Positions 1 to 11,699 of a stretch of DNA of 64,000 nt are shown piece after piece. Under the pieces are notes generated by a model. The model was not told the DNA's origin. It made no database searches and saw only the letters and a list, made by a program, of their open reading frames with translations. The position numbers and the translations under genes were made by a program. Positions within the stretch are counted from its first letter, which is position 1, and every line of letters begins with the position of its first letter. This DNA is from Anisus vortex. Lineage: Eukaryota > Mollusca > Gastropoda > Planorbidae. The stretch covers positions 21,442,958 through 21,506,957 of the forward strand of contig OX421495.1 in the NCBI GenBank assembly GCA_949126835.1, given 5' to 3'.

Positions 1-152
1 AAAGCAAAATACATGTAGCTTACTTTTGATGCTGTTCTTGTTATAAGAACAACATACTGAGTTATTTTTCTGTATGTAACGTAAAATTGAAAGTTGTTTC
101 AATCCAGCAAATAGACCAGACTGTGTATGTGTCCCCTCAGATTACATCCATA

Positions 153-3100
153 ATGCTGTTAGCGTTGTGTCTTGTTCTGCCATTGGCTGTGATCCGAGGA
201 TTCCAGTTTAACACAATCGCACCCTTTGCACCATTTACTCCTTGGTATGATGGTAACAATCCCATGGTACAGTTTGCTGTGAAAGCCATCAACGATTACT
301 ACACTAAGAAAGGGGACGCCACCACGAGGACTTATTTGGCTGTTCTTCATTCTGAATCTCAGGTGACGCTGTTTATATTTGCTGTTGTTATTGTTGTTGT
401 TATTGTGGCTTGTAGTCTTCGTCTTTTTCTTTATACTATTGTAGAGACCCGTTAGGACCGAGGAAAGAGTCCACAATTTAACTACAAATACAATTTTAAA
501 ACATCACAAACAAGAATTACAAACAGATGACATAGTTTCACTTTAGGTATTTAGTCCAGCCCTTCAGTGAAGATTTGAAAGCCGGCATAGTAGGGGCAGT
601 AATGGAGACCTGGTCCAGGGTGTTTCAGTCTAATGGCTGACGGGAAAAAAGAATATTTTTTTGTAGACGTCGGTGCGTGTGTGTGGGACATGCAGTTTGA
701 GCTCATGACCTCGGGTAGAGCGGGACATCTGTTGGATGCGACCTGACTGTGTGATCATGATCTTGTACATAGTGGTGACCTTGTTTACCGCACTGCGGTG
801 TTGTAGGGGCTCCAGTTGAGTTCGGCTACCAAAGCAGAGGCGCTTGTTTCTAAGCCTGTAGTTTTGTAGGATACGACATGCCGCTCGACGTTGGGTTATC
901 TGGTGTTGTTAAAGGGGGTCCCACACCGTTGATGCGTACTCCAGGATGGGTCGATCTAAACTTTTATAACACTGGGTCTGGATCCCGGAGGAGCATCCCC
1001 TGAGGTTCCTATGGACGAAGGCGCAGGCTCTGTTTGCTTTTGCAGCAATAGATTGGATATGTTGTTATTGTTGTTGTAGTGTTGTTATTGTTATTTCTGT
1101 TAGCGTGGCTGTTGTCATTTGTGTTGCTATTGCTGTTACTGTTCTTAGAATCGCTGTTAATTGTGAATGTCAATTTACAAAAAGTATCCCAACTGATTAA
1201 CTTGGTGCATAAGGCCGGTGAAGCAGCGATCAGCAGTTTCTGTGGCCACGACATACTTGGTGATTGTGTGGCCAGCACAGATCAGGTACCCATCAGAGCT
1301 GGGTAGACTCAAGGAGACACGTTGTTAACTTGGTTATTGTTAAAATGTTTTTGTTATTACTGTCGTAATTGTTTCTTTTATTCTTTTTTAAAGATTTTAA
1401 TTCTGTGATTTAGGTGATATATAGAACCATTTGTTTAACTTGCAATATTATCCATATAAACACTTGCTATATGACCAGTTGGTCGTTAGGGCCTGGAAGA
1501 AATATAACTTATTATATAATTCATTTATAATTAATGATAGTTTATCCTATCATCTTTATCACATACTGACTTAAAATATCGAAGCAGTCTGCTACTATAC
1601 ATTGTTAGTTTGACAGTCTAAAGCATAGGTTATCAACCTTTATCGGCTCACCGCCCCTTTTACAATTTTTTTTCCGCTCACCGCCTCCCCAACTTCTTTT
1701 GCGCCCACTCTCCCCACCCCTCTGGAAATTAAAAGGGTCAATATAGTTTCTGCAATTATTTTTTTGGCCGACTAGATTTGTGTGCTTATTTATTGTCTTT
1801 GAAAAAAAAATGAAAAGGAAACATATTGTAAGAATTAATAGATAAAAAAATTACCTAAACAAGAGGCTTAACAAAAATTCAATATTAATGTGAATCGTTT
1901 GCCTGGTGTGTTACTAGTAGTTTGTCTAAATTTGTTTCAATTTTGTTTGCAAAAGCCTTAGGTCTCCACGCTTCACTATTTGCAGCGTGTCTTGTTTTTC
2001 TTTTTTAACAACTAAATGGTACTACCATAAAATCCACTATCCACAAAAGAGGTTGATAAGAGTGCAATATAAAATTGTTGCCCAAACTCACACTTAGAGA
2101 AACTGTTTAATTTTCTCCCAAAGAATCACAATTTGCTTTTCAAAAACTCGAGCACCCAATCCAAGTCTCATACATTATATTTCAATGGTCCTCTTTTGCT
2201 AACCAACGCGCTTCTGTGTGCAGTAGCCATCGCTTGTAGTCCTCATCAATGAACAATGAGCAATATTTATTTCGCCGCATAGTACAAACTATAAGAATAA
2301 TAAATAGACAATAAAGGCATACTAAAGACATAACAAAAAAAAAGTATAAAATTGGCAAACAAAAAAAATTATAACGAGACAATAATAGTTCTTTTAAAAT
2401 TAAATGGAGATAATTAACTCGTTTCATTTGAGTTAATATTGCTAATGTTTTTTTCTTTTATAAAAAAAATAAATAAATGGCTTAAAATTTATAACTGATC
2501 AAACTGTAAAAAGTATTTGAAAATTATATAAATATTATATTACTTAAGAATTTATAGGACTATGTATATTTTCAAACATTACATTAACTACCCAGTTCGT
2601 ATGATTACTACGTATCTATTTCGCTTAACGATAGTTTCTAACTCACCCGCTCGGATTAAATGCATTAAATAACATCATAATAAAACTGAGATAAAAATAT
2701 CATTAATATTAGCAGATTAGATATTTAGCAGCGTTTACAACTCATTTCATTAAAAAAAAACTAATCGATTCAAATAGCTTTGGTGTTGAAATTATATCAG
2801 GTACATTTGTACCGCCCACTTGCCCTTCACCGCCCTTCAATCGCCCCCGGGAACGTAGGGGCGTCCCCCTAAAGCTGCTCACCGCCCCCCTGGGGGCGAT
2901 AACGCCCCCGTTGAGAACCAATGGTCTAAAGGTATGTGGCTTATAACCAAGTATGAACAATTTGTGGAAAAAAATTACAGAATAATTTTTTCTCAGATTT
3001 AAATTATGAATTTGAATAATAACCATTTTTAATCGGATTGTATCCTACAATAGTTTGGGTCGTACAAGTACTATTGCAGGATTGTATTAAGGGCGGATTG

Positions 3101-5278
3101 TGGGAATAAACGCATTGTTCTGAAATTAAAAGTTTGTTTGTGCTACACCACAGCCCCTAAAAGGTGCTAAAAAAAAACTAAAAACTCCGCTGTGATAACC
3201 TTATCGACTAGAAATCGCCTTACACGGGCAATAATTCTTTGTTATTAACTTGTTATCAAATGTACTTTCTTAATTGTTGTTTGACGGGCTATTTTATCAC
3301 ATGTATTTTATCAATGTATTGATTAAAGAACAACGTAAATATGAATTCAAATGAAATGTTGTGGTTTTCTTATAATTATTGTTATCCAAGCTTAAACATG
3401 TTATGATTACGCCTTTACGCTAAAAATACTAAGGGAGGCAACTAAGCAAAATATAAGCTTTCAAAGTCGTAAGGAGTTTGTTCCCTTTTCACTTCAAGAC
3501 ATCCTTCTTCCTACGCCTACCAATTTCGTTAAAATATGGCATAGACTGCCAGTCCCTATCAGATTAGAGTAAACATTTGGTATCGTGCTCCAAGGATTTT
3601 CATTTAGGATGGAACCTTGAGGCCAGACCTGGTTTCTGTGAGGAGTGGACATATTTGTACGATGCACACTGAATTTAGGAGTCTATTTCATGGGCATTCA
3701 GGGGTGCAATCAAGCTTGATTCAATGCTTGTGTTTTAACAGTCTAGTATGCCAGGTCCTGTGTACTAATATGGTGCCCTGCTTGTATCAAATTTTCGTAT
3801 CACCCGATCCTTAATACAGTGATATATAAATTTTTGTATTTAAACTAAACACGCATGTAACTAATAACTTTGTTGTTTGCTAAGGACCAAGACGGAAAAT
3901 ATATCCACCAGGTTTATTTATAGTGAAGATCGCAAAGTCAGATAGTGAGATTATTATCATCTGATATGTGTATACATTGACTACAGCGGACTACACAGTC
4001 ATACACATATTGATTCCCTTTAATATTTTCTTTTTGCAGTCATTTTTGTAGTTGCTAACCTTAATGTCAACCAGTAAATATTTCAATTCAAGTTAGTACC
4101 AGTGTCATGGTGTAAAACTCTGTTCACTCGTATCTAACATTATGAATAGTGGTCCGAAATTAATTGTGTCTATGATTTTTAACAAGGGATAAGATTTACG
4201 TATTTATAATATCTGTAAACTCATAGTCTTTGTATCCAATAAATAATCATATTCCATGAATATTATAAGTAAAAATAGATACTTTTGATGTACTATGTAG
4301 CTAATACTGGTCGTTATCTATTTCCATTGTACAGATATCGGGTGACACTCATTACAAGTTCACATTGCGTGTTGCTGCAGGTTCACAGGTAGGTGTTTAA
4401 TGCATTTATCTTTTAAACTTCGATTATCGCACCCAACACTTTGAAGAAACTATGTACAAGCAATCAACTAGACACCCCCCACACACCAATGCATTGTTCC
4501 AGACAGCACTGATTGACATAATGCACTAAAATGTTAGTTTATAGTCGTGATGCATTCTTACATTTCACCTGTTCCATATTCTATGTTCACTATGTTCACC
4601 TGTTCCATGTTATATGTCCACTATGTTCACTGTTCCATGTTCTATGTCCACTATGTTCACTGTTCCATGTTATATGTTCACTATGTTCATCAGTTCCATA
4701 TTATATGCTCATTATGTTCACTGCTCCATGTTCTATGGCCACTATAGCCACTATGTTCACTGTTCCATGTTCTATGTTCACTGTTCACTGTTCAATATGT
4801 TCACTATGTTCATTGTCCCATTTTCTATGCCCACTATGTTCACTTTTCCATGTTCTATGTTCACCATGTTCACTGTTCACTATGTTCTATGGCCACTGTG
4901 TTCACTGTTCCCTGTTCTATGTTCACTATGTTCACTTGTTCCATATTCTATGGCCACTATGTTCACTGTTCCATGTTCTATGCTCACTATGTTCACTATG
5001 TTCACTATGTTCACTATGTTCACTATGTTCACTATGTTCACTATGTTCACTATGTTCACTATGTTCACTATGTTCACTATTTTAATTGTTCCATGTTCTA
5101 TGTTCACTGTTCCAGAATGAGATCTGCCAGGTGGAAATTGTGTCCACTCAAGGCGAAAGCTCTCTGCACACCATGAGGGATCCAGTCTGCAATCCAGAAT
5201 CTCGAGGTCATTATGATGTGTAGAATTATATGTAGACGTGGTACATATATAGATATACGTATAGTATAGTATATATAT

Positions 5279-5328
<50 letters not shown>

Positions 5329-5656
5329 TGACTTATTGATTGCTTGATTGCTTGGTAGTTTCATAGAGAAATAGACAGATGAATAGGAAAATAGAAAAAT
5401 GGATAGTTAGTTAGAAAGATAGACAGAAAGATAGAATGGAAGAGAGAGAGATGGGGGAATTGATGGATGGATGGATGGGTGGCTGGGTAATAGACGATGG
5501 ATATATAGGAACATTGTTACGCAAATTGATTTACAAATTCAGATATGCAGATAAATATATAATTAAATTATTGACAGGTTGATAGATGTGATCATGATTA
5601 AATATAAACATTAATATGTTTTTACGTGTGATTGTGTAAAACAGAGAAAGAGAGAG

Positions 5657-5717
<61 letters not shown>

Positions 5718-8335
5718 GAGTGATTAAAAAAGAAGATAAAATTGCTTTGTTGATCCAAACAAAATGGAAATTTGACTTGATTACAGATGTTCCGTTTTTC
5801 AGCATATTTAAAACAATATAAAAGAGACATTTGTACTCAAGCACACTCTTATAAAAATAGACATGCACGCACACTATCATACCATTTATCATACAAGAAA
5901 AAAGAATCATTACGCGTCAGCTAATGTATTTCTGGCTGACTGAATTCTTGATGAATAGAGTCAGGGCTTTTTGTTTCCTGTTCATTTATAGTGTCCAGTA
6001 ACTGGCGATGTCTTGGTCGGCTGTGGGTTGAATGTGAACACTGATGTAAATGTCACAAACACTTAAAAATCTAAAATTGTAATTTTTTTTTTATCCAAAC
6101 ATTTAGGAAACCGTCAGCTCCCTGGGGGAACTTTCCCAGTTTCCACAAATGACCCTGATGTCCAGAAAGCTCTTAACTTTGCAGTGGACAAACTGAATGC
6201 CATGGAAAACTTCTTGTTCTTGAGAACGGTCACCGGTATGGATAAAGTAACATCTCAGGTGAGATCTTTGACAGATTCTAAATATCTCCGTAGGCCTTAC
6301 TTCCCTTTGTACTGTATGCATCTTAACGTAAATCCAGAATTGTTTTACAAATCTGGATTATTATGGCATTTGTTCAACGTCTTATGAACAAATATAGAAC
6401 TTTCTTTTTATCAATTTCTTTCTCTTAAATAGCTCGGAATCTCATTATAGGAACCGGGTTTCGGCTTCAAAAAAAATTTTTAAATGTTTTTTTGTTTTGT
6501 TTTTTTCAAGATTTCTAAATTAGTTTAATAGTTGTATTTATTTACATACATGTATACTTGATAGATATAAAAACAAATATTCACCAATAAATAGTTAACA
6601 AATTTAGTAACAAACCCTGATCTATAAAAATAATGGATTAGGCACGGAAGTAACACTCTTGAGGCCAAAATAAATAGGCTTTCGCGTGACTTTCACTTAG
6701 CCTATCTATGAAATTATATTTCCTAAACACTGACCTGTAAATACATTTCAAGTGACTTAGACTTTATTTTTTATTATATAGATTTGTTCTAATTATAGGT
6801 GGTTTATTTTTCCTGTCACTCGCTTATATAGATAAGTGAATAGTGTGAATGGTGTAATCAATTCTGGCTTCAATTCACACAAACAAATTCAAAATGGAGG
6901 CGCTATTCTTTTTATAGATCAGTAGTCACAAACCGTACCAGTGCTCTTGTTTTTTTCAATCTATTCCGTTTCATTTCAATTGACATACAAGAAGACAATG
7001 TATACATGAACGAAATTTGATTTCAGTCTACATTAGACTATGGGGGAGGGGGCGGGGGTGGGATTTTCCATTAAATAAATTTAATTCAAGGCCGAATTTA
7101 TTCGTTTAACAATTGTAATGAGAAGTAGATGTATATAGATATCTATATATAAATTATTATGCAACGCAATTATCGAAATATTTAACGGTTCTTTCTTTAC
7201 TCTGCGTAGTTTCTCCCTAAAGTGACTTTCATTTTTTTTTTACTCGGTCAATCTACGGTACTCTGTAAATGGACAAATAATAATAATAATAAAAATATGT
7301 ATAGCAGGTTTAATTTTAGGCTGTTGGCACACTGTAGGAATTAGAAATTCTACTTCGGCGCACTTGTATCAAAACGGTCGCCCTGACACCTTCTCTAGAC
7401 TATTATCTTTTAGTTTCAGATTGTCGCCGGTATTTCCTATCACTTCACTGGCGTTCAGATGACAGCAACCAGCTGCAACAAAATGTCCCAACACCAGCTA
7501 TCCAGCTGTCCAGCTGTTACAGGAGCCAACGCTGATGTCAGTATAAAATATTTTTCTTAAAATTAAACGTTTGTTTTATTGTTTTGTCCATTCTATGATT
7601 CTTCTAGTTTTCTGTATATTCACCGAAAGAGCCCGTAATTTCCTGTATGCACTATAATGTACCCTAATTTCCTGTATACTTTCTGTCATACCATAATTTC
7701 CCGTAAACTATGTGATGTACCCTAATTTCCTGTATACTTTCTGTCATACCATAATTTCCCGTAAACTATGTGATGTACCCTAATTTCCTGTATACTTTCT
7801 GTCATACCATAATTTCCCGTAAACTATGTGATGTACCCTAATTTCCTGTATACTTTCTGTCATACCATAATTTCCCGTAAACTATATGACGTACCCTAAT
7901 TTCCGGTAATCTATCATAGCATAATTTCCGGATTACTATCCGATGCGCCCTAAATTACACTACAACATCTATCGTGTTCTGAAAGCTGATAGGTCGACGC
8001 TATCCTTTGACTAACTTCCCGGTTGGGAGGGGGAGGCGAGGGGTGGGGCGAATAATACTTTGAGTGCACAATTTTTGTTAGAAGTACAAAGACGATCCCT
8101 CTATTCAGAATATGATTACGTCTATCAACTAAAATTGTGTGTTTATTCAAACTAAATTACTGACAGATACAACTAGACTAAATATTTGTCCTATTCCACT
8201 TACTATTATATTTTATTTCCATTAAAAATTATGTTCTGTTTATTTGTTTGTTCCTAGACACGGACATGTGATTTTGATGTTTGGTGGCAGTCATGGGTGG
8301 TTCCTGAGTACCAACTCACTAACGTGCACTGTACT
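153..8335 (+). CDS. Two-domain secreted cystatin (spliced, six coding exons)
   Basis: This looks like a secreted inhibitor of papain-like cysteine proteases (cystatin family I25). Proposed coding exons are 153-362, 4335-4388, 5116-5206, 6107-6258, 7420-7536 and 8258-8335. All are bounded by AG/GT and the phases fit, giving about 234 residues. The stop TAA is the first codon after the next acceptor, at 8786. ATG 153 opens a signal peptide (MLLALCLVLPLAV) and lies just after an acceptor at 139-140, so an untranslated exon probably lies upstream. An earlier in-frame ATG at 87 would put 22 residues before the hydrophobic stretch. Domain 2 is canonical: PGG near its start, the QIVAG inhibitory loop split across exons 4 and 5 at residue 169, a TSC/SSC cysteine pattern, then CDFDVWW...W and a final VHC. 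Domain 1 is more divergent, with QISG at residues 70-73. The exon 3 donor (GAG/GTCATT) is weak. If unused, translation ends at TAG 5221 and domain 1 would be a 123-residue protein of its own. Confidence 0.8.
545..1045 (-). mobile_element. 3' end of a non-LTR retrotransposon (RT C-terminus), decayed
   Basis: The minus strand reads LDRPILEYASTVWDPL, a stop, then a QRRAACRILQNYRLRNKR stretch. This is the usual C-terminal landmark of CR1/Jockey-type reverse transcriptases (R-P-x-L-E-Y-A-x-x-V-W-D-P followed by Q-R-R-A-A). It has stops and no catalytic core. It lies in intron 1 of the cystatin gene, antisense to it. A related copy sits at 9880-10165. Confidence 0.7.
1195..1310 (-). repeat. 3' part of a SINE-like repeat
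   Basis: On the minus strand this contains GTGCTGGCCACACAATCACC followed by a GTCGTGGCCACAGAAACTG-like stretch. The same block recurs at 10960-11020 and 20075-20120. The last copy lies downstream of a tRNA-type B box, so I treat all three as one SINE family. Confidence 0.5.
1624..2923 (-). mobile_element. hAT DNA transposon in cystatin intron 1
   Basis: Ends CATAGGTTATCAACC and GTTGAGAACCAATG form terminal inverted repeats of the hAT type. They are flanked by an exact 8-bp target-site duplication GTCTAAAG (1616-1623 and 2924-2931). Next to the TIRs are C-rich runs of CACCGCCCC. The minus strand keeps a scrap LLHTEARWLAKEDH (about 2182-2225). This resembles the LLHTEVRWLS motif of ZBED5/SCAND3-type hAT transposases. 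No intact transposase remains, so the 1.3-kb copy is non-autonomous. Confidence 0.85.
2932..4334. other. Rest of intron 1, no gene seen
   Basis: A+T-rich intronic sequence with no recognisable ORF or element. It ends in the acceptor TTCCATTGTACAG before exon 2. The stretch 1311-1615, between the SINE piece and the hAT, also shows nothing. Confidence 0.5.
4560..5110 (+). repeat. Minisatellite of TTCCATGTTCTATGTTCACT-type units in intron 2
   Basis: Degenerate tandem units built from TTCCATGTTCTATG and TTCACTATG fill the intron. They collapse at about 4984-5079 into roughly ten uninterrupted copies of the 9-mer CTATGTTCA. The array runs up to the splice acceptor of exon 3, whose TTCACTGTTCCAG is itself a variant repeat unit. 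Long apparent ORFs here are repeat artefacts. Confidence 0.9.
5272..5330 (+). repeat. (GATA)n microsatellite
   Basis: About a dozen perfect GATA units, preceded by TATATATA and followed by degenerate GATG/GATA tracts to about 5500. It lies in cystatin intron 3, or downstream of the alternative stop at 5221. Confidence 0.95.
5640..5722 (+). repeat. (GA)n microsatellite
   Basis: A nearly pure GA dinucleotide tract of about 80 bases. The minus strand gives a poly-SL pseudo-ORF that is not a gene. Confidence 0.95.
6617..6922. mobile_element. MITE-like element with short inverted ends
   Basis: CTGATCTATAAAAA at the left and its near complement TTTTATAGATCAG at the right bound about 306 bp of non-coding sequence in cystatin intron 4. 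No clear target duplication, so the superfamily is left open. Confidence 0.5.
7318..7395. mobile_element. Solo hAT terminal remnant
   Basis: The run GCTGTTGGCACACTG, GAAATTCTACTT and AAAACGGTCGCC matches the right half of the hAT MITE at 11354-11560. That element ends GGTTGCCGACCCCTG. It sits a few bases before the acceptor of cystatin exon 5. Confidence 0.5.
7659..7950 (+). repeat. 58-bp minisatellite in cystatin intron 5
   Basis: Units start at 7659, 7717, 7775, 7833 and 7891, exactly 58 bp apart. The unit starts GTACCCTAATTTCCTG. The middle copies are virtually identical and the last is degenerate. Each unit contains two half-units (CCCTAATTTCC and CCATAATTTCC), so a shorter ancestral repeat is likely. 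Confidence 0.95.
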
Positions 8336-8867
8336 GTAAGTATTGGGGCTGAGTCTTGTATAAATATATCTAAATATTTACAAATTTTACTATGCAGAAA
8401 AAATCATTTCGGTTCATATGGCTTTCGAGTTCCACCCGTTTCTATGGCTACGGTGTACAAGAGGATCGTGTTGCCATGGGCAATTTAACCCTCCCCCCCC
8501 CCAACCCCCTTTACTTTCAGCCTCTGGTCTCCATTATCTATCACAGCGGTGTACACTTAGAGACCAGCACCATATCCAGAAATTTAAATACCAGGTTGCA
8601 CCTTTGTTTTTTTAAACAGAGACCATCGGTATAGCTACCCAACACTTTGCAACTACACCACCTTTACCACAACGCACCATGTAGTCTTTTTTATAAACAT
8701 TTTAAATAATTACGAAACTTAATCCTACTAATTATTCCATTATTTGTACTAATTAAAATTGTTCCCCTTTTTTTTTTCATTTCAGTAAATGTAGAAAACG
8801 GTTGTCTACTCACAGCTTATGAAGGGCTACAAGTTCAGTTTTAGTTTTTGTCCATATGTAAATTTTG

Positions 8868-8873
8868 AATAAA
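8868..8873 (+). promoter_or_regulatory. Polyadenylation signal of the cystatin gene
   Basis: AATAAA lies 80 bases into the last exon, which starts at 8786 after a strong polypyrimidine-AG acceptor and opens with the stop codon TAA. This is the expected 3' end for the cystatin transcript. Confidence 0.6.
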
Positions 8874-9879
8874 CTATCCTTATATTCAACTATTATGTGC
8901 TCTTGTTATGCGTTTCCTTCAGAAGAAATTTTGTACGATAGAATGTATCGAAAAAAAAATGTTGATAGTTTATATAACATCAGCGAAGATTTCTAGAATA
9001 ACACAGCAAAATTAATAACCATCTGAAAATGTTTGTTTCATTCTCTATTTTTTTGACGGGGTTATAAATTAGAAATAAATTTTATTAATTTTACTTGCAC
9101 AAATACACTTACAAGATAATAAAATGGTAATGCATATTTAATGCAAACATTAGATAGTTACTGCAAAAATTATAGGGCATTACATAGTTACTGCATACTT
9201 TTATAACATCTAATATTTAGCCTATACAAATTATCTGACAACAACTGGCAACTGGCATGTATATATATTGTCATTGATTAAATCATTTATTATAGTTATA
9301 GCCTTTATCAGGATTCATACTTAGTTCCTCCGTACGTCAGCCGAACTTTCGATCTCACAAATAGTTATGATCATGTCAGGTATCAAACTAATTGTGATAA
9401 AATATGACACAAATGGTAATAATGTCTTACAACAAAGGAGACAGAAATAATGATCATGTATTTATAATGCTTTTGAGAAATCTCAATCCAAAGATTGAAC
9501 TTGTAAGGGCTGTTGATTTTTTTCAAAGGAAATACATCGTAATTTGAACACTTCAGAGATCTTCTCAGAATGCAATTAAACTGATAGCCTTTTAATCCAA
9601 AATGTATCAATTTGGTTCCTCAACACTAAATACTTCCCTATTATCTATGACGACAACAATTGATAAGATTCATAGATGAATTATTGCCGAATTCTTGCCA
9701 AATTCTTACCGAATCGTCACTGTCTCGCTCCCTCTGACTATCGTCTTTGTGTATTTGTTGCTCGTAGACTTGTTGATAGGTCAGAACATGGGCAACAAAG
9801 TAAAATGGAACACTTGGTTAAATTTGTACATTTCTAAATTAATATATCAGGCCCCACTATTTGTCAATTAATTCAGTCT
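8874..9879. other. Intergenic, nothing recognised
   Basis: A+T-rich sequence downstream of the cystatin polyadenylation signal. Only short ORFs without family signal on either strand. Confidence 0.5.
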
Positions 9880-10165
9880 AACTGGAGACCCTACATCACC
9901 GTAGAGCGGTAAACAAGGTCATAACTATTTACAAGATCGTGAACCGCCACTTGGAAATTTCCAGGCAGCCAGGTCAAATCCAACAGGTGCCCCGCTCTAC
10001 CCGAGATCATCAGCTGAAACTGCATGTCCCACACGCACGCACCGACGTCTAAGAATAGTCTTTTCTTCCGTCAGCAATTAGGCTGTGAAACACCCTGAAT
10101 CAGGCCCCCGTCGCTGCCCCTACTGTGCCGGCTTTCAAATCGTTACTGAAGGACTGTACTATATC
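9880..10165 (+). mobile_element. Non-LTR retrotransposon 3' remnant (same family as 545-1045)
   Basis: The plus strand gives AVNKVITIYKIVNRHLEI, QIQQVPRSTRDHQLKLHVPH and FFRQQLGCETP. These match the C-terminal stretch of the minus-strand copy at 545-1045 (AVNKVTTMYKIM, QIQQMSRSTRGHELKLHVPH). The rest of the element is missing. Confidence 0.65.
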
Positions 10166-10900
10166 CTTATCGGTATTGTTACGTTTACGGCCGAAACCAA
10201 AAATTTGATTTCGGTCGGCCTCTAGTCGGAGTGAGGAGTGGTAATCGCTGCGAGCCCGGGAGTATAGTTGCTCGTCCGGTTCATATCCTCCCCAACGGTA
10301 TGGCACACTCCACCACCGAGTGCCATCTCTGGTGCCATCGGGGGTTGGGGCGTGTTGCGACGTACCAAAGGGTATACAGTCATAATATGGATGGTTACAA
10401 AGGTGGTCTTGAAGTGATGTGACGCTTTAGACGACGAGTCGGCGACATCCCGGAGTCTAACAAAATCCGCCCGACCAATGCACCTCTACCCCAACATTAC
10501 AGGATTACGATGCATGCGCTGTGTGACTGGAGGGGTGATACAAATGTACATTCGAAATAGGGAACAAGAACGGAGCAAGCAAACCCAAAATGCGACCTCC
10601 CTTTAGGCGTGCCAGACTAGGGCTAGTCTCGGGCAGAGATTGAAGCTGAGATGACTTCCTCATACCTTACCTACGCCAGATGCTTGGCCTGCTGGTGCTA
10701 TCAACTCGGCTAGAATTTAGCAATCTCAATATTGGAGGTAGTTTCGCGTTCGACTCTCAAACGGTGTATCACTGTCTTTCAGGACTCAAAAACGTGATCA
10801 TAGTTTGACTGTTTGATAACTTTAAATAAGTGTACTGCTATTTCACGTGGACAGCTTGCGCTACTGGTAGTGATAAAAGACGGTTTTCATTTAGCAGAAG
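10166..10900. repeat. G+C-richer unclassified block
   Basis: Noticeably richer in G+C than its surroundings, which suggests inserted repeat DNA. It contains the pair ACGGCCGAAACC / GATTTCGGTCGGCCTCTA, like the TTTCGGCCGAAACC-rich block at 28090-28230. I find no coding frame and cannot assign a family. Confidence 0.35.
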
Positions 10901-10919
10901 TTTAATATTGTGATGAGAC

Positions 10920-11060
10920 GATAGTGTAGCCAATACGATGCACAAGTCCCAGGCGTCTGTGCATAGTGCTGGCAACACAATCACCTAGTATGCTGTGGCC
11001 ACAGAAACTGGTGAACGCTGGTTCATCGGACCTATGGATCAATTTGGTCCGACGGGTACT
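10920..11060 (+). repeat. SINE-like repeat copy
   Basis: Carries the shared block AGTGCTGGCAACACAATCACC and ATGCTGTGGCCACAGAAACTG, also found at 1195-1310 (inverted) and 20075-20120. Confidence 0.5.
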
Positions 11061-11353
11061 TTACTGATTTACTTACACACAGATAATAACTACACAACTA
11101 TTCTGTTTGAGTGAAAATGGGGGAATCATTTTCTTACAAACACGGCAGATCCTATTGGTGACACAAGTGAAAACAATCGCACTCAAGGTTCACTGTATAA
11201 GATTAGTATTATATTCACCACTTAGATACAGACTGCAAATGTTATATGCAATATAATGTAATATAACTATAAGTTTCCTTTCTTAACTCAACAAACATCC
11301 ACCAATATACAGAGTGTTTTAGTCGAGGAATTTTCTCAATCCGAAATCTAGAA

Positions 11354-11560
11354 CAGGGTTCGGCAACCTACGAAACAAGTGACAGACTTGGCACGCAAAG
11401 CAATTTTCAATGACACGCTGAAGACCCAAACAAAGAGCGATTCAATTTTTTTCAATAAGAAAAGGATTGCTAGAGCAGTATATATTTTATGCTGTTGGCA
11501 CGATTAATAGATTAGAAATCCTACTTTGGCACACTGTTATGAAAAGGTTGCCGACCCCTG
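11354..11560. mobile_element. hAT-type MITE (about 207 bp)
   Basis: The left end CAGGGTTCGGCAACCT and right end AGGTTGCCGACCCCTG are near-perfect inverted repeats. They have the CAGGGGTCGGCAACC form of Charlie/Zaphod-like hAT families. No transposase. The 8-bp flanks do not match. Confidence 0.75.
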
Positions 11561-11569
11561 CGTTAGATC

Positions 11570-11650
11570 ATGGGTCGGCAACCTAACGCTCGCGTGTGAA
11601 ACTTGGCACGCCGAGCGATTTTCAATGGCACGCGAGAGACCTACAAAAAG
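11570..11650 (+). mobile_element. Second hAT left end, abutting the first
   Basis: CATGGGTCGGCAACCTAACG followed by CTTGGCACGCCGAGCGATTT has the same layout as the hAT left ends at 11354 and 23169. It begins nine bases after the previous MITE ends. The right end is not identifiable. Confidence 0.55.
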
Positions 11651-11699
11651 TGTTTGTTGTAGGATTAGTTAATTTAGTTGTTGTAAGTTAACTTACTTT

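Noticed and set aside
4531..5176. Several overlapping long ORFs rich in MFT, CSL or NIV repeats
   Set aside because: They are translations of the intron-2 minisatellite in different frames and on both strands, with no codon-level conservation.
5531..5910. Minus-strand ORFs with poly-SL
   Set aside because: Translation of the (GA)n microsatellite.
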